In this document: piece after piece, positions 27,401 to 37,244 of the stretch
Numbering within the stretch: position 1 is the first letter of the stretch
How the letters are laid out: each line of letters starts with the position of its first letter
From: Apteryx mantelli
Taxonomy: Eukaryota > Chordata > Aves > Apterygiformes > Apterygidae
Assembly (NCBI RefSeq): GCF_036417845.1
Contig: NC_089983.1
Location: 22,907,207-22,971,206, forward strand
Length of the DNA stretch: 64,000 nucleotides
Reading direction: 5' to 3'
Made by a program: the position numbers and the translations under genes
The notes under the pieces: generated by a model
What the model was told of the DNA's origin: nothing
Seen by the model: the letters and a program-made list of their open reading frames with translations, nothing else
The model's database searches: none

Positions 27401-30400
27401 TCAGAATGAAGCTCCTAATCAACAAATGGAAATACAGCAGTGCTGCCTGTGGGCAGCCAGACTTGCACTGCAGCACTTTGGCTTTGATTCATAGCTCTTA
27501 TCTGGACTTGCTCACACTGGCTATTGAATGACCTGCCCCAAATTTTCAGCAAATAATTTCACATCATGTAGAGCCAAGAAATTTGTATATACTTGTGGAT
27601 ATATAGTAGAGAAAATGGTCTATAAATTACCTCTGAACTTGATTATGTCTGACACTAACTGAAATTGTGAAGAGATTCTGATTATATCGATTTTTTTTCT
27701 TTTTCAAGCATAATTTATTGAAGAAATACAGTTTCTCAGAGCTAGAGATTCTTTATATTATGAACCTTGAATCTTGCTGTAGTTTTAAAAGGAGAGCTGG
27801 TAGTTGCTTTCGAATTCTAGAGGGAATAATGTAGAATTTACTTTTAAAATGAGATTTCTCCCTCTAAATGAAAATCAGTATGTACAGCTTAAAGCTCTAA
27901 GTTCATTTCAGAAGGAAAATATAGACCTCCTATCTACTGATAGCTTTGCAGAGCACCAGCGTAACTAGAGATGAGAAGGATGCAGAGAAACTACAGACGA
28001 CCGTTTGAAATACATCTTAAAATAATACATCTTAATGGTATGTTCTACAGTTCTTCTTCCACTAGCACTACAAGTCTGTTTTAAAAGATACTAGATCTTA
28101 TTTTCCATTGTCTTGCTGCTGGTTTTGAGGTTTTCTGCATTGTCAAAAGGTTTGATCAAACATCACAGCATGACATGCCAGGATAAATTTATAGAAATGC
28201 AAAAATCATAGATTTGTCCTCTAATGCTTTGGACTTTACATTGTTAAATACTCTGAAAGCCATCTGAAGAGTTATCAGATGAGAATTCTCCACTCACATT
28301 AGAAGGGCAGGTTGAACCCCCACTTTCAACAGTGACTATGAGCTACAAAACAGTGGAGAGTGAGGTTATTTGTGTGTTCCCCTACCAGTGAACATAAACA
28401 AGCGGATGCTATAGCAAATTGACAATAGACTACTAAGAAAGGGCCAGATGCTCTTATCCTCTAACAAGGGTGAAGAGGGACAAAATGAGTAAATATTTAT
28501 ATTATCATAGTGACATGTAACTGGAGCTTGGCTGCAGAGGAAACACAGTGGTTTACCAGCATGCTCCTCCTCTCTTGGGAATCCACATAATCTGAGCAAA
28601 GGTTCATCAGCGAGAAAAAAATTCTGGCAGAAGGACAAAGGCAGAACAGCCCCACAGCTCTTCAGGGCACACCTTTTCTCTGGGCTCAGAAGATGACTCA
28701 GAAGAGCAATGCTGTCCTGTGCCTGGATCACCACAGATGAACATGAAAGAACTCCTTGGGAATGTGAGAGAAGAGTTGATGTGCATTGCGCACATATCCA
28801 GGGTCTCACGACTTTTTTGTCTTCTAGAGCCTTTGGCTAAAGCTCTGCATCTAGGACCTCTCCATGCAAGAAGACTCCAGCAACAACTTCCTTATCCATT
28901 GCTTCACTAGCTGCTCAGGCTATAACTCTGCTAATGCCAGCCTTCCTCCAAAGGGCACCTTCTTAGTCTATTGCATTTCCTAGCTTGTCTGCCCTTGTCC
29001 CACAATTACTTAAAGTCATAGAGCCATCAATTTCCATGCCTTGGGCACCTGAACAAGGCTTGCAATCCTCAGGTGCCAGGCCTCTTATACCTTCCTGACT
29101 GAAAGATCACAGAAAGTTATTTTTGCACAAGAATTTACAATAAAAAATTTTATATTTCAGTTTTCTTTATGATCCTAATGGGCACTTGCTCTTGCGACTC
29201 CTTGGAATGTAATCACAGTCTATGTTGCATCTATGTTGTGCTTGATCTCAGTTCTGCAGCCTTAATTTGTATATAACTCATTTCAATGACTGTTAAGATT
29301 GCCCCCAATCAGTGGGAGGCAATCAAACCATCCTCTCTGCAGGAACTGAGGGTGGAACAAAGCTGGCAAGATGTCATCTCTTCACTGCATCTTTGGAGTA
29401 AAAGAAGACTAACAAAAACAAAGCTATGAAAGAATGACAAGGAACCACACATCAGGAATGACATGGAAATGCATTGCATGAAAATGGGTTGTAATTGCAA
29501 CAGGAAGAAGACAGTCCAAGAAAAGATAGTTTAAGAATCTTTTAATGATGGGAAGTAGGAGAGGAAGAGAGGGATGTTGAAGACAGGCTACCAAATGACC
29601 TCATGGAGGTACTTCCTCCATTTCAAAACTGCTATTCCATTACGGAGTTTGCACCAAGGATAATACTAACTTCAGCGTGGATTTCTTTGCAGGCTTCTCT
29701 AGGGGGAGCAATGTAAACTCCTCCAGTGCCCTCTGTACTCTCTCATATGTGTCATATGGTGTTACCTCGAAGCCAATCAGCCTCCCCTATCATGCAGGAG
29801 ATGCCACATACCAAGCTTGGCAGAAATTTAATTCAAGGCTGTGGGACTCTTGACTTTGGTAAAATCTGTCAGAAGAGATGTTATCTGATGCTTATCTTGT
29901 CTTTTGTGGATAAGAAGTTGAGATACCACCTCGATAAATGAAGAAAGAACACATCATGTATCCAACATGTTGGTGAAAGCATACTCACAGCAGGACAGTT
30001 AACTTTTTGTAACTACTTGAAAGCATTTTCCTTCATACATGTCTGCACACTGAAGCATCTCTGAAAAGCAAAACGTGACAATACACATTTGTGAAAGTTT
30101 CCTACGCTACTGTGAAATGCTAATGGCAATATGGCTGGTAAGGTGGGGGGTGATGACAGGGATGGTAGAGGAAGGCTACCGATCAAATTGTGGTACTGTA
30201 TATAATGAACAATATCCTCATATACAATTACACTGCTTAGCAAGAGTTTAATTTGATGAGTTTGGTTCTAAAAATTGGGATTATACTGTATAATGTATAC
30301 TGTATACTGTATATTGGGATTGGGATTATACTGTACTGTGATGGGAAAATGACTCTCCATCATGCCCAGCTCACTGTGAAACAAAAGCACACACTCAGGT

Positions 30401-31859
30401 GTGAACTGTCTGAGAGGTAAAAACAAAGCCACATTATGTAATAAGATTTAATGATTATTTGAATCTCTTTTTCCATTCCACTGGATCTCTGATTTAACCT
30501 TCCTCGTTTTGTTCTCAAGATATTGCTAAAATAAGTAACTATCTTTTGAAATTAATTGGGATCTTTTTTTGTATAAGAATATTTTGACTTTTGCTTTATC
30601 TCTTTAAGAAAGTAACACTAAGAGAAACAATATTTTTGCTAAGAATTTAGCAAAATGTTCAGATAACATGTCTATAGGGAATGAACCCACAAGCTATTAT
30701 GTATTTAGTCTGTGGTTCAACCATTATTTTCTCACAGAGGAAAACAAAACCTTTTAAAGCCACCACTAAGGAGATTTCTATTTCGAGAATATGCAATAAC
30801 TCATATTGAGACAAGATTTTAATCTCAGCAAAGCTTTGGATAATCTGCTGGCACCTGTGTTTGCTGCTCTTCCACCCCACTGCATCCTTTAGACTGAGGG
30901 CCAAAGGCCGGCTCTCACAGGTTTATTCATGACAGTGGTCCTGCTTACATGAGTGAGATTCTTGGCAGGAGCAAGGCAAAGATTTTTCAGGATTTGCTCC
31001 TGAAAAATGTCACCTATGAGGAAATGACACCAGTATTGGTTTCTTTCATATTCCATTGGAACCTCTTACTCTTTTTCCAAGTACTGTACTAGTAGATGTT
31101 GTGTCTCCTGAAATGTATTGTGTTACACTGACTTGCTTGAGGAATAGGTGGCCTTGGTTATAAATAGGGAGCACCGTATACCTGTGTGACGTATAGACAA
31201 CACTGTCCTAGTGAAACAGATAAAAAGCTGTTATCTGTGATGGGTTTTGAAAGAATGTGGAAAGATTTTTCTGCAGTAACGTCAGCCTGTGTGTACTCTG
31301 GAGAGAGATTTACAGTGGCTTCATGATGTAAACAAGTGGGGGCATTTTCAGTAATATGTAGATACCATTATTGATCCTGTGGAGTCTTGTTTCTGTTGAG
31401 GCCTCTGGACCTGGCTGAAATACAAACAAGAATTAACAGGTGTCGTGCTTGTAAGAGTTCATCTCTGCAGCTTCAAGGAAGGAGAAAGAAAGAGAAAAGA
31501 AATAGTTTTTATGTGTTATACTTTGGGCAACACAGTAAGTGGTGCTGTAAAAGGAATTCATATAGATGGGCATAGGAAGGAAAGGAAAAAAAAATCTGCA
31601 TCTGATATATCTTAAATAGGTTTCATACCCTTAAAAACTGAGCAGTATTCATGTGAAAGGGTTAAAATAACACCAGGTTTTATCTAATTATTTGATTCTG
31701 TGATTCATGCTTCACATTTTAAAGTCTACACCCTGTGAAGAATAGTGCATTATTAAGGAAAGGAAAGAGGCTTGCCAGGGACAGAAGGTAATTTCCCGTA
31801 GCAGGTGCATACAGCAGGTGGTACACAGTGTACCTGCAACGAAAAGGTAGATTTAGTCT
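27401..31859. other. Intergenic DNA, nothing recognised
   Basis: No gene is supported. A 16-nt perfect direct repeat, TTGGGATTATACTGTA, occurs at 30275-30290 and 30320-30335, separated by TATACTGTA-like words. A minus-strand 147-codon ORF (28366-28809) has no recognisable domain. Confidence 0.6.
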
Positions 31860-32160
31860 AAGATTTTATTTAATATGGAAAACTTATTGCAGCCTGAGCC
31901 ACTACTGGGGACGTGCCAAAAACCGTGTCTGCAGCATGATTTATTACGTGAAAATACCACCGAACTAATCAGTGGAGTTACTAATTAATACAAATCTGCA
32001 TTTTTGCATAAGCAATTAGTGCAAAGAGAGTGCAATGAAAGAGGAAGTTTGACTCATTTAATCTCAGTGTCTATTCAAGCGGAAAGACCCACTAGGGCAA
32101 GGCACTAGGATCTACATTTGGGTTTTTTTTTCCTTTTGATTAGTTAAAGAACTAAAAGGT
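31860..32160. other. Candidate non-coding regulatory element (AT-rich, ATTA/octamer-like)
   Basis: No gene. The stretch is AT-rich but not simple sequence. It carries clustered homeodomain cores (AATTA, TAATTA) around 31975-32020 next to TTTTGCATAAGCAATTAG-type POU-like sequence. It lies about 4.2 kb upstream of the NEUROD1 TATA box. The regulatory role is inference from motif density and position. Confidence 0.25.
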
Positions 32161-32820
32161 CAAATTATCAATATTTAATTCAAATGGAAATGCATTTGTT
32201 AAAGAGGAAAGAAAACACTTTATTTAAACAAGGTGGGACTCTGGGGGTAAATGCCTGGATCAAAAATAATTAGATTTTCCAGTTACAACAGCATCTAAAT
32301 CCCGTCTGATAAGAATCCTTTCCTAATAACAGAGGTGGTTTGACACCAATAGCAAAGACTATGTTATTTAAACTCTAGCTCAGGCAGTAGCTGGCCTACC
32401 AATACAATTTAGACATTTGTTTTAATGGTACCTACTTCTGTGATTTGGGTTTTTTTAATCAATTTGAATGATATTTTAAATCTATTGTGATTTCATAATT
32501 GTGTGTACTTGACTAAAAGAGTCATTTAGAAAGCTGATAATTAAACCTTGGTGGTGATGTATTTTCCATTAACTAAATAGAAGTTTACATTTATAGAATT
32601 AAAACAACAGCATTTATCTAACGGAGGAAAGCTCAATAAAATTAATACACTGAGTCCTACGGGGGAAAAGACATAGCAGAAAAGGCACCTTAATCATTTG
32701 TACCAATTTCGAGCCCAGCTGTACGTGCATCCTAGAGAGCAGCTTGTACGCGACTGAGGTACCCAGCGTCCAAAACGTGAATTCTGAGGCGCGATTCCAT
32801 CCCCGTGATTTCTGATCAAA
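32161..32820. other. AT-rich intergenic DNA before the CpG islands
   Basis: I see no gene or repeat. The composition switches abruptly to GC-rich after about 32820. Confidence 0.6.
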
Positions 32821-32980
32821 GGCAGCTGGGCAAAGGTGCTGTTTCTGGGAGCTTTTGGGGCAGCGTGCGCTTTGGCTGCCGGTGCTGCCCGTCCCGCTCG
32901 CCGCGGCTGGAGAGGAGCGAGCGGGAGCCGCCGCGGGGCTGAAGCCGCCGAAGCTGCTGCTCCGCGGGCGAAGCTCCCCG

Positions 32981-33052
32981 CCGGGGCCGGCGCCGGGGCC
33001 GGGGCCGGTGCTGGGGCCGGGGCCGGTGCTGGTGCTGGGGCCGGGGCCGGCG
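32981..33052 (+). repeat. GGGGCC-rich imperfect tandem array
   Basis: Repeated GGGGCC words alternate with GGTGCT steps, with six or more G4 runs on the + strand. The layout is compatible with G-quadruplex formation. Confidence 0.85.
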
Positions 33053-33710
33053 GACCCCGACGGCGGTGCGGTGCCGGCCGCGGCCGCAGCGCTGCGGTGC
33101 GGAGCGGTGCGGAGCGGTGCGCGGCGCCATCCCGGCGGGGCAGCGAGGCCGGCGGGCGCGCCGCCAAGCTTTCCCCGTTTTCGGATGACGCTCGGGCTTT
33201 GTCTGGGGGCCTCGCTGGAGAGGAAGAAAGCAGAAAACGTGAATAACAAACCGGAGGGGACCCAAACACGGCGAGCTGCCGAGGCAGTAAATCACTCACT
33301 AAATTATAAGCGCGGCTTCCTCTCTCCAATAGCTTTAAGCTATTTGGGGAGGCATCCTTTCTTCCTTCACTCTCGCAGGTGCAATATGAATCAATTATCT
33401 TAATTAAGATAATGCCGCAGACCCAGGAGATTTCCTCGGGAGCGGATTTCGCACTCCGGACAACCGTACGGCGCTTCCGCAGCGCTTCCCCCCGCCTCGG
33501 CGGCGCCCCCTGCGCGGCCGGGCCCCGCTCGCCCGCGGCGGCCGCGCTCCTCCTCGCCCCCCGGGCACGGACCGCGGCGCCCGCCGCTTCCCGGCCTGCG
33601 GCAGCGGCCGCCGGGCGCACCGGGAGCGGCCCGCGCCGCGGCTCGTGGGGGCGCGTGCGGGTCGCGTGCCGCGCCGCGGGGGGACGGGGAGGGCGGGGAG
33701 AGCAGCGAGG

Positions 33711-33752
33711 GAAAAGAAAAGAAAAGAAAAGAAAAGAAAAGAAAAGAAAAGG
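33711..33752 (+). repeat. (AAAAG)n microsatellite
   Basis: About eight copies of the pentamer GAAAA, embedded in a purine-rich stretch of about 33680-33915 inside the CpG island. Confidence 0.95.
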
Positions 33753-34033
33753 AGAAAAGTGCTGACGGAAAATAAGGAGAAGCCAAATGAGAAGCCAGAT
33801 GGAGAAGGAGGAGTCTGTAGGTCAGGGAAAAGAAGAGACGCTTAGAGAGACAAAATTAAGAGGCTGGAGAAGAGGAGAGAGATGGGGAAGGGGGGAAACG
33901 GGAGCCGCGGAGCCAGGGCGCGGCGCCGAAGCGGGGGAAGGGGAAGGCGCGCGCGTGGGAAGCCCCGGAGGAGAAGCGGCGCCGCGCGGAGGGGCAGGAG
34001 CAGAGCGCGGAGCGGAGGCTGAAGCCGGCACAG

Positions 34034-34067
34034 CGGGCCGGGCCGGGCCGGGCCGGGCCGGGCCGGG
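34034..34067 (+). repeat. (GGGCC)n short tandem repeat
   Basis: Six or so copies of the pentamer GGGCC within the upstream CpG island. Confidence 0.9.
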
Positions 34068-34489
34068 AGGGCGGCTCGGCTCGGCACCCCGAGCGCCTTG
34101 CTTGTGCGCAGTCCCGACGGACCGCTCCGAGGAACCGCTCACACCTGCCCGCCCGGCTCCTGCTCGTCCTCCCACGGCGACGCGTGTCTCCTCGCTGTAG
34201 CTCACAAGTCGGGCACAACCAGCCGGACTCCGCGGGCTTGAAGCCCGTCTGTCGGTCTGTCTGTCTTTGAACAACTCGGCGACTTTATTTTGCTTTCGAG
34301 GAAGCTGATTATACTGAATACACTCAGAGACGCGAGCATCCCGAGGCTTTCGTGGCTCCCCGGGATTCAGTTTTCCGCCAGGGTCCTCCTCCTGGGGCTT
34401 TTGCCCTTCGGTTTCTCCCGCAGACCTGCACGCCCTGGTTAGTGACTAGCTAGTGCCCTCCAAACGCGGACGGAACATTTCCTGCAGCC

Positions 34490-34840
34490 GAGACACAAAC
34501 TTACCTAGCCCCATTGCCCTTCCTCGCCCTCAAACGTGTCCAAGCCCCGCGGCTCCCAGGCGCCGCGCGGCTCCGCACCGCGCCGTCGGGTCCGGCCGCA
34601 GGCGCGCCCCGCGGCTCCCCGGGGCGCAGCCCGACGGGGCGCGCAGCCCGCTGCCGGCCGCCCCGGCGCTGGGGCACCGCTGCAGCAGCAGCAGAAGGGG
34701 CTCGCCGCGAAAGGGGGCTGCCTTCAGAGCAGCAGGCAGGCAGCTCCGCTTCCCGCTGGAGAAGGCGCTCGTTAGGCGAGCGGACACCGGAGATTTTCTC
34801 CCAGATGCGCGCCGGGAGCCGCACCTAGCCACGGGGAAGG
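34490..34840. promoter_or_regulatory. Second CpG-rich segment upstream of NEUROD1
   Basis: About 350 bp of GC-rich, CpG-dense DNA, with ORFs in every frame that read as Arg/Pro/Ala/Gly-rich artefacts. It lies between the upstream island and an AT-rich valley. No promoter element such as a TATA box is visible. Confidence 0.55.
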
Positions 34841-34859
34841 GACACAAGTCAGGTGTAAC

Positions 34860-35520
34860 CTGAGAGCGACTTCAAACAGCAACGTGTCCGGATCCTCCTT
34901 TAGTCACGGTGAAAATAATTAGTACTGCTGGCCGTTATTTAATATCAAGTGCAATTTACATACGCAGAACGGTTAGCTTGGAAATAACAAAACAAAATGT
35001 GCGTGGTGGTGCTTCACATTTGATTACAGACAAGGCAAACCTCTCCCTGAGTTACCTTATGTTTCCCTATTAGCCTGAGGGCTATGTAGGTCACCAACAT
35101 GACAGAGACATTTCAAAAAATAACACGACCTGGAAAAATATCTTTCAAATGTGTCTCTGTAGGGCAGAATTACTGGTTTCATATTTAAAACCTCCTGACT
35201 CCAAAACAAATGATTTCTTTTTCCCGTTTAGTGATTAAATCCCCGGGTAATAAGTACCAGTAATAAAGCTTCACACGATAACATGCAAGCTAGGGTACTT
35301 CCTTGTTAAAGTGCATCTCTGCAAAATTTGGCAATGCTTGCAAACTCTAGCGATCTGTTTAAAGGCTTTAAAGCAATTGCTCATAAGCGGGCTTTAAAAA
35401 TCAATGTTAGCAATAGTTTGGTTCTTTTTCTTGATCGCGAGTGGACTTACTGACATCAAAAATAGGGGAAAGCAAACAGTGTTTCCTCTAAACGATAGGA
35501 CTGTCGGAGCCTGCTAACGA
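34860..35520. promoter_or_regulatory. AT-rich valley, candidate proximal NEUROD1 enhancer
   Basis: About 660 bp of non-repetitive AT-rich DNA between two CpG-rich blocks, 0.7-1.4 kb upstream of the NEUROD1 TATA box. It holds several CAAATG/CAAGTG E-box words, TAATTA/ATTA cores, and an AGGTCA half-site at about 35091. A block of normal composition in an island cluster often marks a conserved element, but conservation cannot be tested here. Confidence 0.35.
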
Positions 35521-35879
35521 CACCAGCCAGACGTCCTGGGGTGACACCTTACAGTTGCACCTTTCCCCCCGGAGCGCTATTCTCGCTCGAGCATCGCCGC
35601 ACGTTGACTCCTCCGTGGACGCAGGTGCGCGGAGAGCCCCGCGCCGCGGCCGCGGCGGGGCTGCGCACCAGGGCTCGCAGCAGGCTCCCGCACCCGCGGA
35701 GCCCGAGCTCGCTTCAACGCCCTCCAAGAAGTAAACTTTCCCCTTTTTTATTTTCCCCCCCCAGGAGCCCCTTGCCGCGCGGCGCGGCGCCGAGGCGCGC
35801 GGGGCCTCGCCCCCGGGGCGAGAGCGGCGCGGGGAGGCGGCGGCCGCGGCAGGTCGCGCCGCGCCGCAACAATGGGGAC

Positions 35880-36224
35880 AAGGCGGCACCTGCCGGGCCG
35901 GGGCGCGGGCGCGGGCGCGGCGGGCGCGGGCGCGGCGGGGCCGGCGGGGCCCGGCCGGCGACAGATGGCGGCGCCCGGCGGGCCACAAAGGCGGGCGCGC
36001 GGCGGCATACAAATGGGAGCGTCACGTGGGGCGCCGCCGCCTGACGTGGGCGGCCAGATGGCGCGTGCCGGGCCGGCCGCGGGGGCGGGGCGGGGCGGGG
36101 CGCGGGGCGGGCGCAGGCGCGCTGGGCGGTGGCGAGCGGCGCGGCCCCGCCGCCCGCCGCCCCCCCGCGCGGCCCCGCCGCCCGCCGCCCCCCGCGCGGC
36201 CCCGGCGCGCGCCGCCCGCCCCGC
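35880..36224 (+). promoter_or_regulatory. NEUROD1: NEUROD1 proximal promoter (E-box cluster, GC boxes)
   Basis: Five E-boxes lie within about 175 bp: CACCTG 35887, CAGATG 35962, CAAATG 36010, CACGTG 36023 and CAGATG 36055. CAGATG is the form bound by neurogenin/NeuroD bHLH dimers. Known biology is that neurogenins switch on NEUROD1 through promoter E-boxes and that NEUROD1 can maintain itself. A TGACGTGG CRE-like site lies at 36042. GC boxes (GGGGCGGGG words) fill 36078-36113. A 27-28-bp C-rich unit is duplicated in tandem at about 36141-36196, just before the TATA box. The whole region is a CpG island. Confidence 0.8.
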
Positions 36225-36231
36225 TATAAAA
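36225..36231 (+). promoter_or_regulatory. NEUROD1: NEUROD1 TATA box
   Basis: A TATAAAA heptamer in an otherwise GC-rich promoter. It predicts a transcription start near 36255-36260, about 90 bp before a consensus splice donor. Confidence 0.85.
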
Positions 36232-36255
36232 CCCGGGCGCGCAGCGCTGCGCCCC

Positions 36256-36347
36256 CAGGAAAAACACGCGACGCCCTCGCGCGGGGAGCGCTCCGGAGCG
36301 GCGGGGTTATGCGCCCGGCACCGCGCGGGAGGCACTGAGACGCCGAG
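36256..36347 (+). other. NEUROD1: NEUROD1 exon 1 (non-coding 5' UTR)
   Basis: Start inferred about 30 bp below the TATA box. The end is set by a GAG|GTAACG donor at 36347/36348. NEUROD1 genes characteristically have a short untranslated first exon and the whole coding region in exon 2, and this matches. The exon contains an ATG at 36309 opening a nine-codon upstream ORF that stops at TGA 36336-36338. The start is approximate. Confidence 0.75.
36309..36338 (+). CDS. Nine-codon upstream ORF in NEUROD1 5' UTR
   Basis: ATG at 36309 in exon 1 followed by eight sense codons (peptide MRPAPRGRH) and TGA, ending 9 nt before the splice donor. It has a weak initiation context: T at -3, C at +4. It closes within exon 1, so it does not overlap the main start. 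It could lower NEUROD1 translation. No evidence shows that the peptide is made. Confidence 0.35.
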   Translation: MRPAPRGRH

Positions 36348-37235
36348 GTAACGGCGGCCCCGCTCCCCGCGGCCGCGGGTCTTCGGGGCCATCGCGACGT
36401 GGGCACCGGGCGGTGGGAGCGCAGCCCGCGGGGCAGCGCGGGGGCTATTTCTGTGCGTGTGTGTGTGTGTGTGCGCGCACCTCTATACGTGTGCGTGCAC
36501 ATACATATATGTATATATGTGTGCGTGTGTGTGTACGGCCGTCCGTGGACCTTGTAACTTCCAGCGTTGCCCCCTGCTTGGCGGTTTGCATTGTTTCCTC
36601 CCTGCTGCGCCCCGCGCAGCTTGCGCGGGCGGGCGCGGTGCGGCGGCGACCCGCGGAGGGGTCCCGGGCGCTTCCTCTCGCGGGGGGCCGCCCCGTCCGC
36701 AGCGGCGCTGCGCGGGCAGGAGCGGCCGCGGAGCGGGAGAAGCCGCGGCCGGTGCCGCACCTGTTACGGCGCGGGGCGCCGCGCAGGCTCCGCGCCGCCC
36801 GCCCCCCCGGGAGGCGCCGAGCGGGGGCCGCGCCGCCCCGGCGGGGCGGGAGGGAGCCGCGGAGGGGCGGCGGGGAAAGGGTTCGGACGCGACTACCGCC
36901 GCTGACGCCCCTCCCCGGTTCCCCAGACGTTTTTACAAGCGCTTCGTCTACTCGCGTCGTGGCACTCCAGCTCCCTCCCGCAAACGTAATCTGCTTATAT
37001 TCCCCGCTAATATCAGCAAGTTGCATAATGGCATTTGAGCATATGTCAACGTAATTATAAGGCAGGACCGCGGAGACAATTAGGAGTTCGCGGCGGCACC
37101 GGGGACGCCTCGGGGCCGCCCTCGGGGGCGCCGGGCGGGGCGCGGGGGGCGGCTCGTCCCTGCGCTGCGGGGGCCCGCGGCCGGGGCCGCCTGCCGGGCT
37201 GCTCACCGGGCCCCTTTCTGTCTCCTGTGCGCTAG
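36348..37235 (+). other. NEUROD1: NEUROD1 intron 1
   Basis: Donor GTAACG at 36348. Acceptor: a pyrimidine-rich run (CTTTCTGTCTCCTG) then CTAG at 37232-37235, nine nt before the ATG. Most of the intron is CpG-island sequence. Two exceptions stand out: an alternating purine-pyrimidine TG/CG/TA tract at 36452-36536, and an AT-richer block at about 36940-37090 with a CATATG E-box (37040) and ATTA cores. Confidence 0.8.
36452..36536 (+). repeat. (TG)n/(CG)/(TA) alternating tract in NEUROD1 intron
   Basis: About 85 bp of nearly perfect purine-pyrimidine alternation combining GTGT, GCGC, GTGCAC and TATATA steps. The centre (about 36490-36530) is close to self-complementary. Such DNA can adopt Z-form or cruciform structure. 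Confidence 0.9.
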
Positions 37236-37244
37236 CCTCTCACG

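Larger units (their letters stand above)
32830..34180. promoter_or_regulatory. CpG island upstream of NEUROD1
   Basis: High G+C and very frequent CpG over about 1.3 kb, ending about 2.0 kb before the NEUROD1 TATA box. An AT-rich notch (about 33290-33420) divides it. It includes a GGGGCC-rich array (32981-33052), GGTGCGGAGC repeats (about 33094-33120), an (AAAAG)n tract (33711-33752) and a (GGGCC)n tract (34034-34067). Long ORFs occur in all frames on both strands, typical of stop-codon-poor GC-rich DNA, and none resembles a known protein. Likely roles are a developmental-gene CpG island (Polycomb-type domain) or an alternative or antisense promoter. This is inference. Confidence 0.7.

Noticed and set aside
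30275-30335. 16-nt direct repeat TTGGGATTATACTGTA
   Set aside because: It lies in TATACTGTA-rich simple sequence and is probably a slippage product.
32614-33620. Long ORFs (211 and 308 codons) on the minus strand in the upstream CpG island
   Set aside because: They are Ala/Pro/Arg/Gly-rich, overlap open frames on the other strand, and follow the GGGGCC array. GC-rich DNA has few stop codons, so this is expected without coding function.
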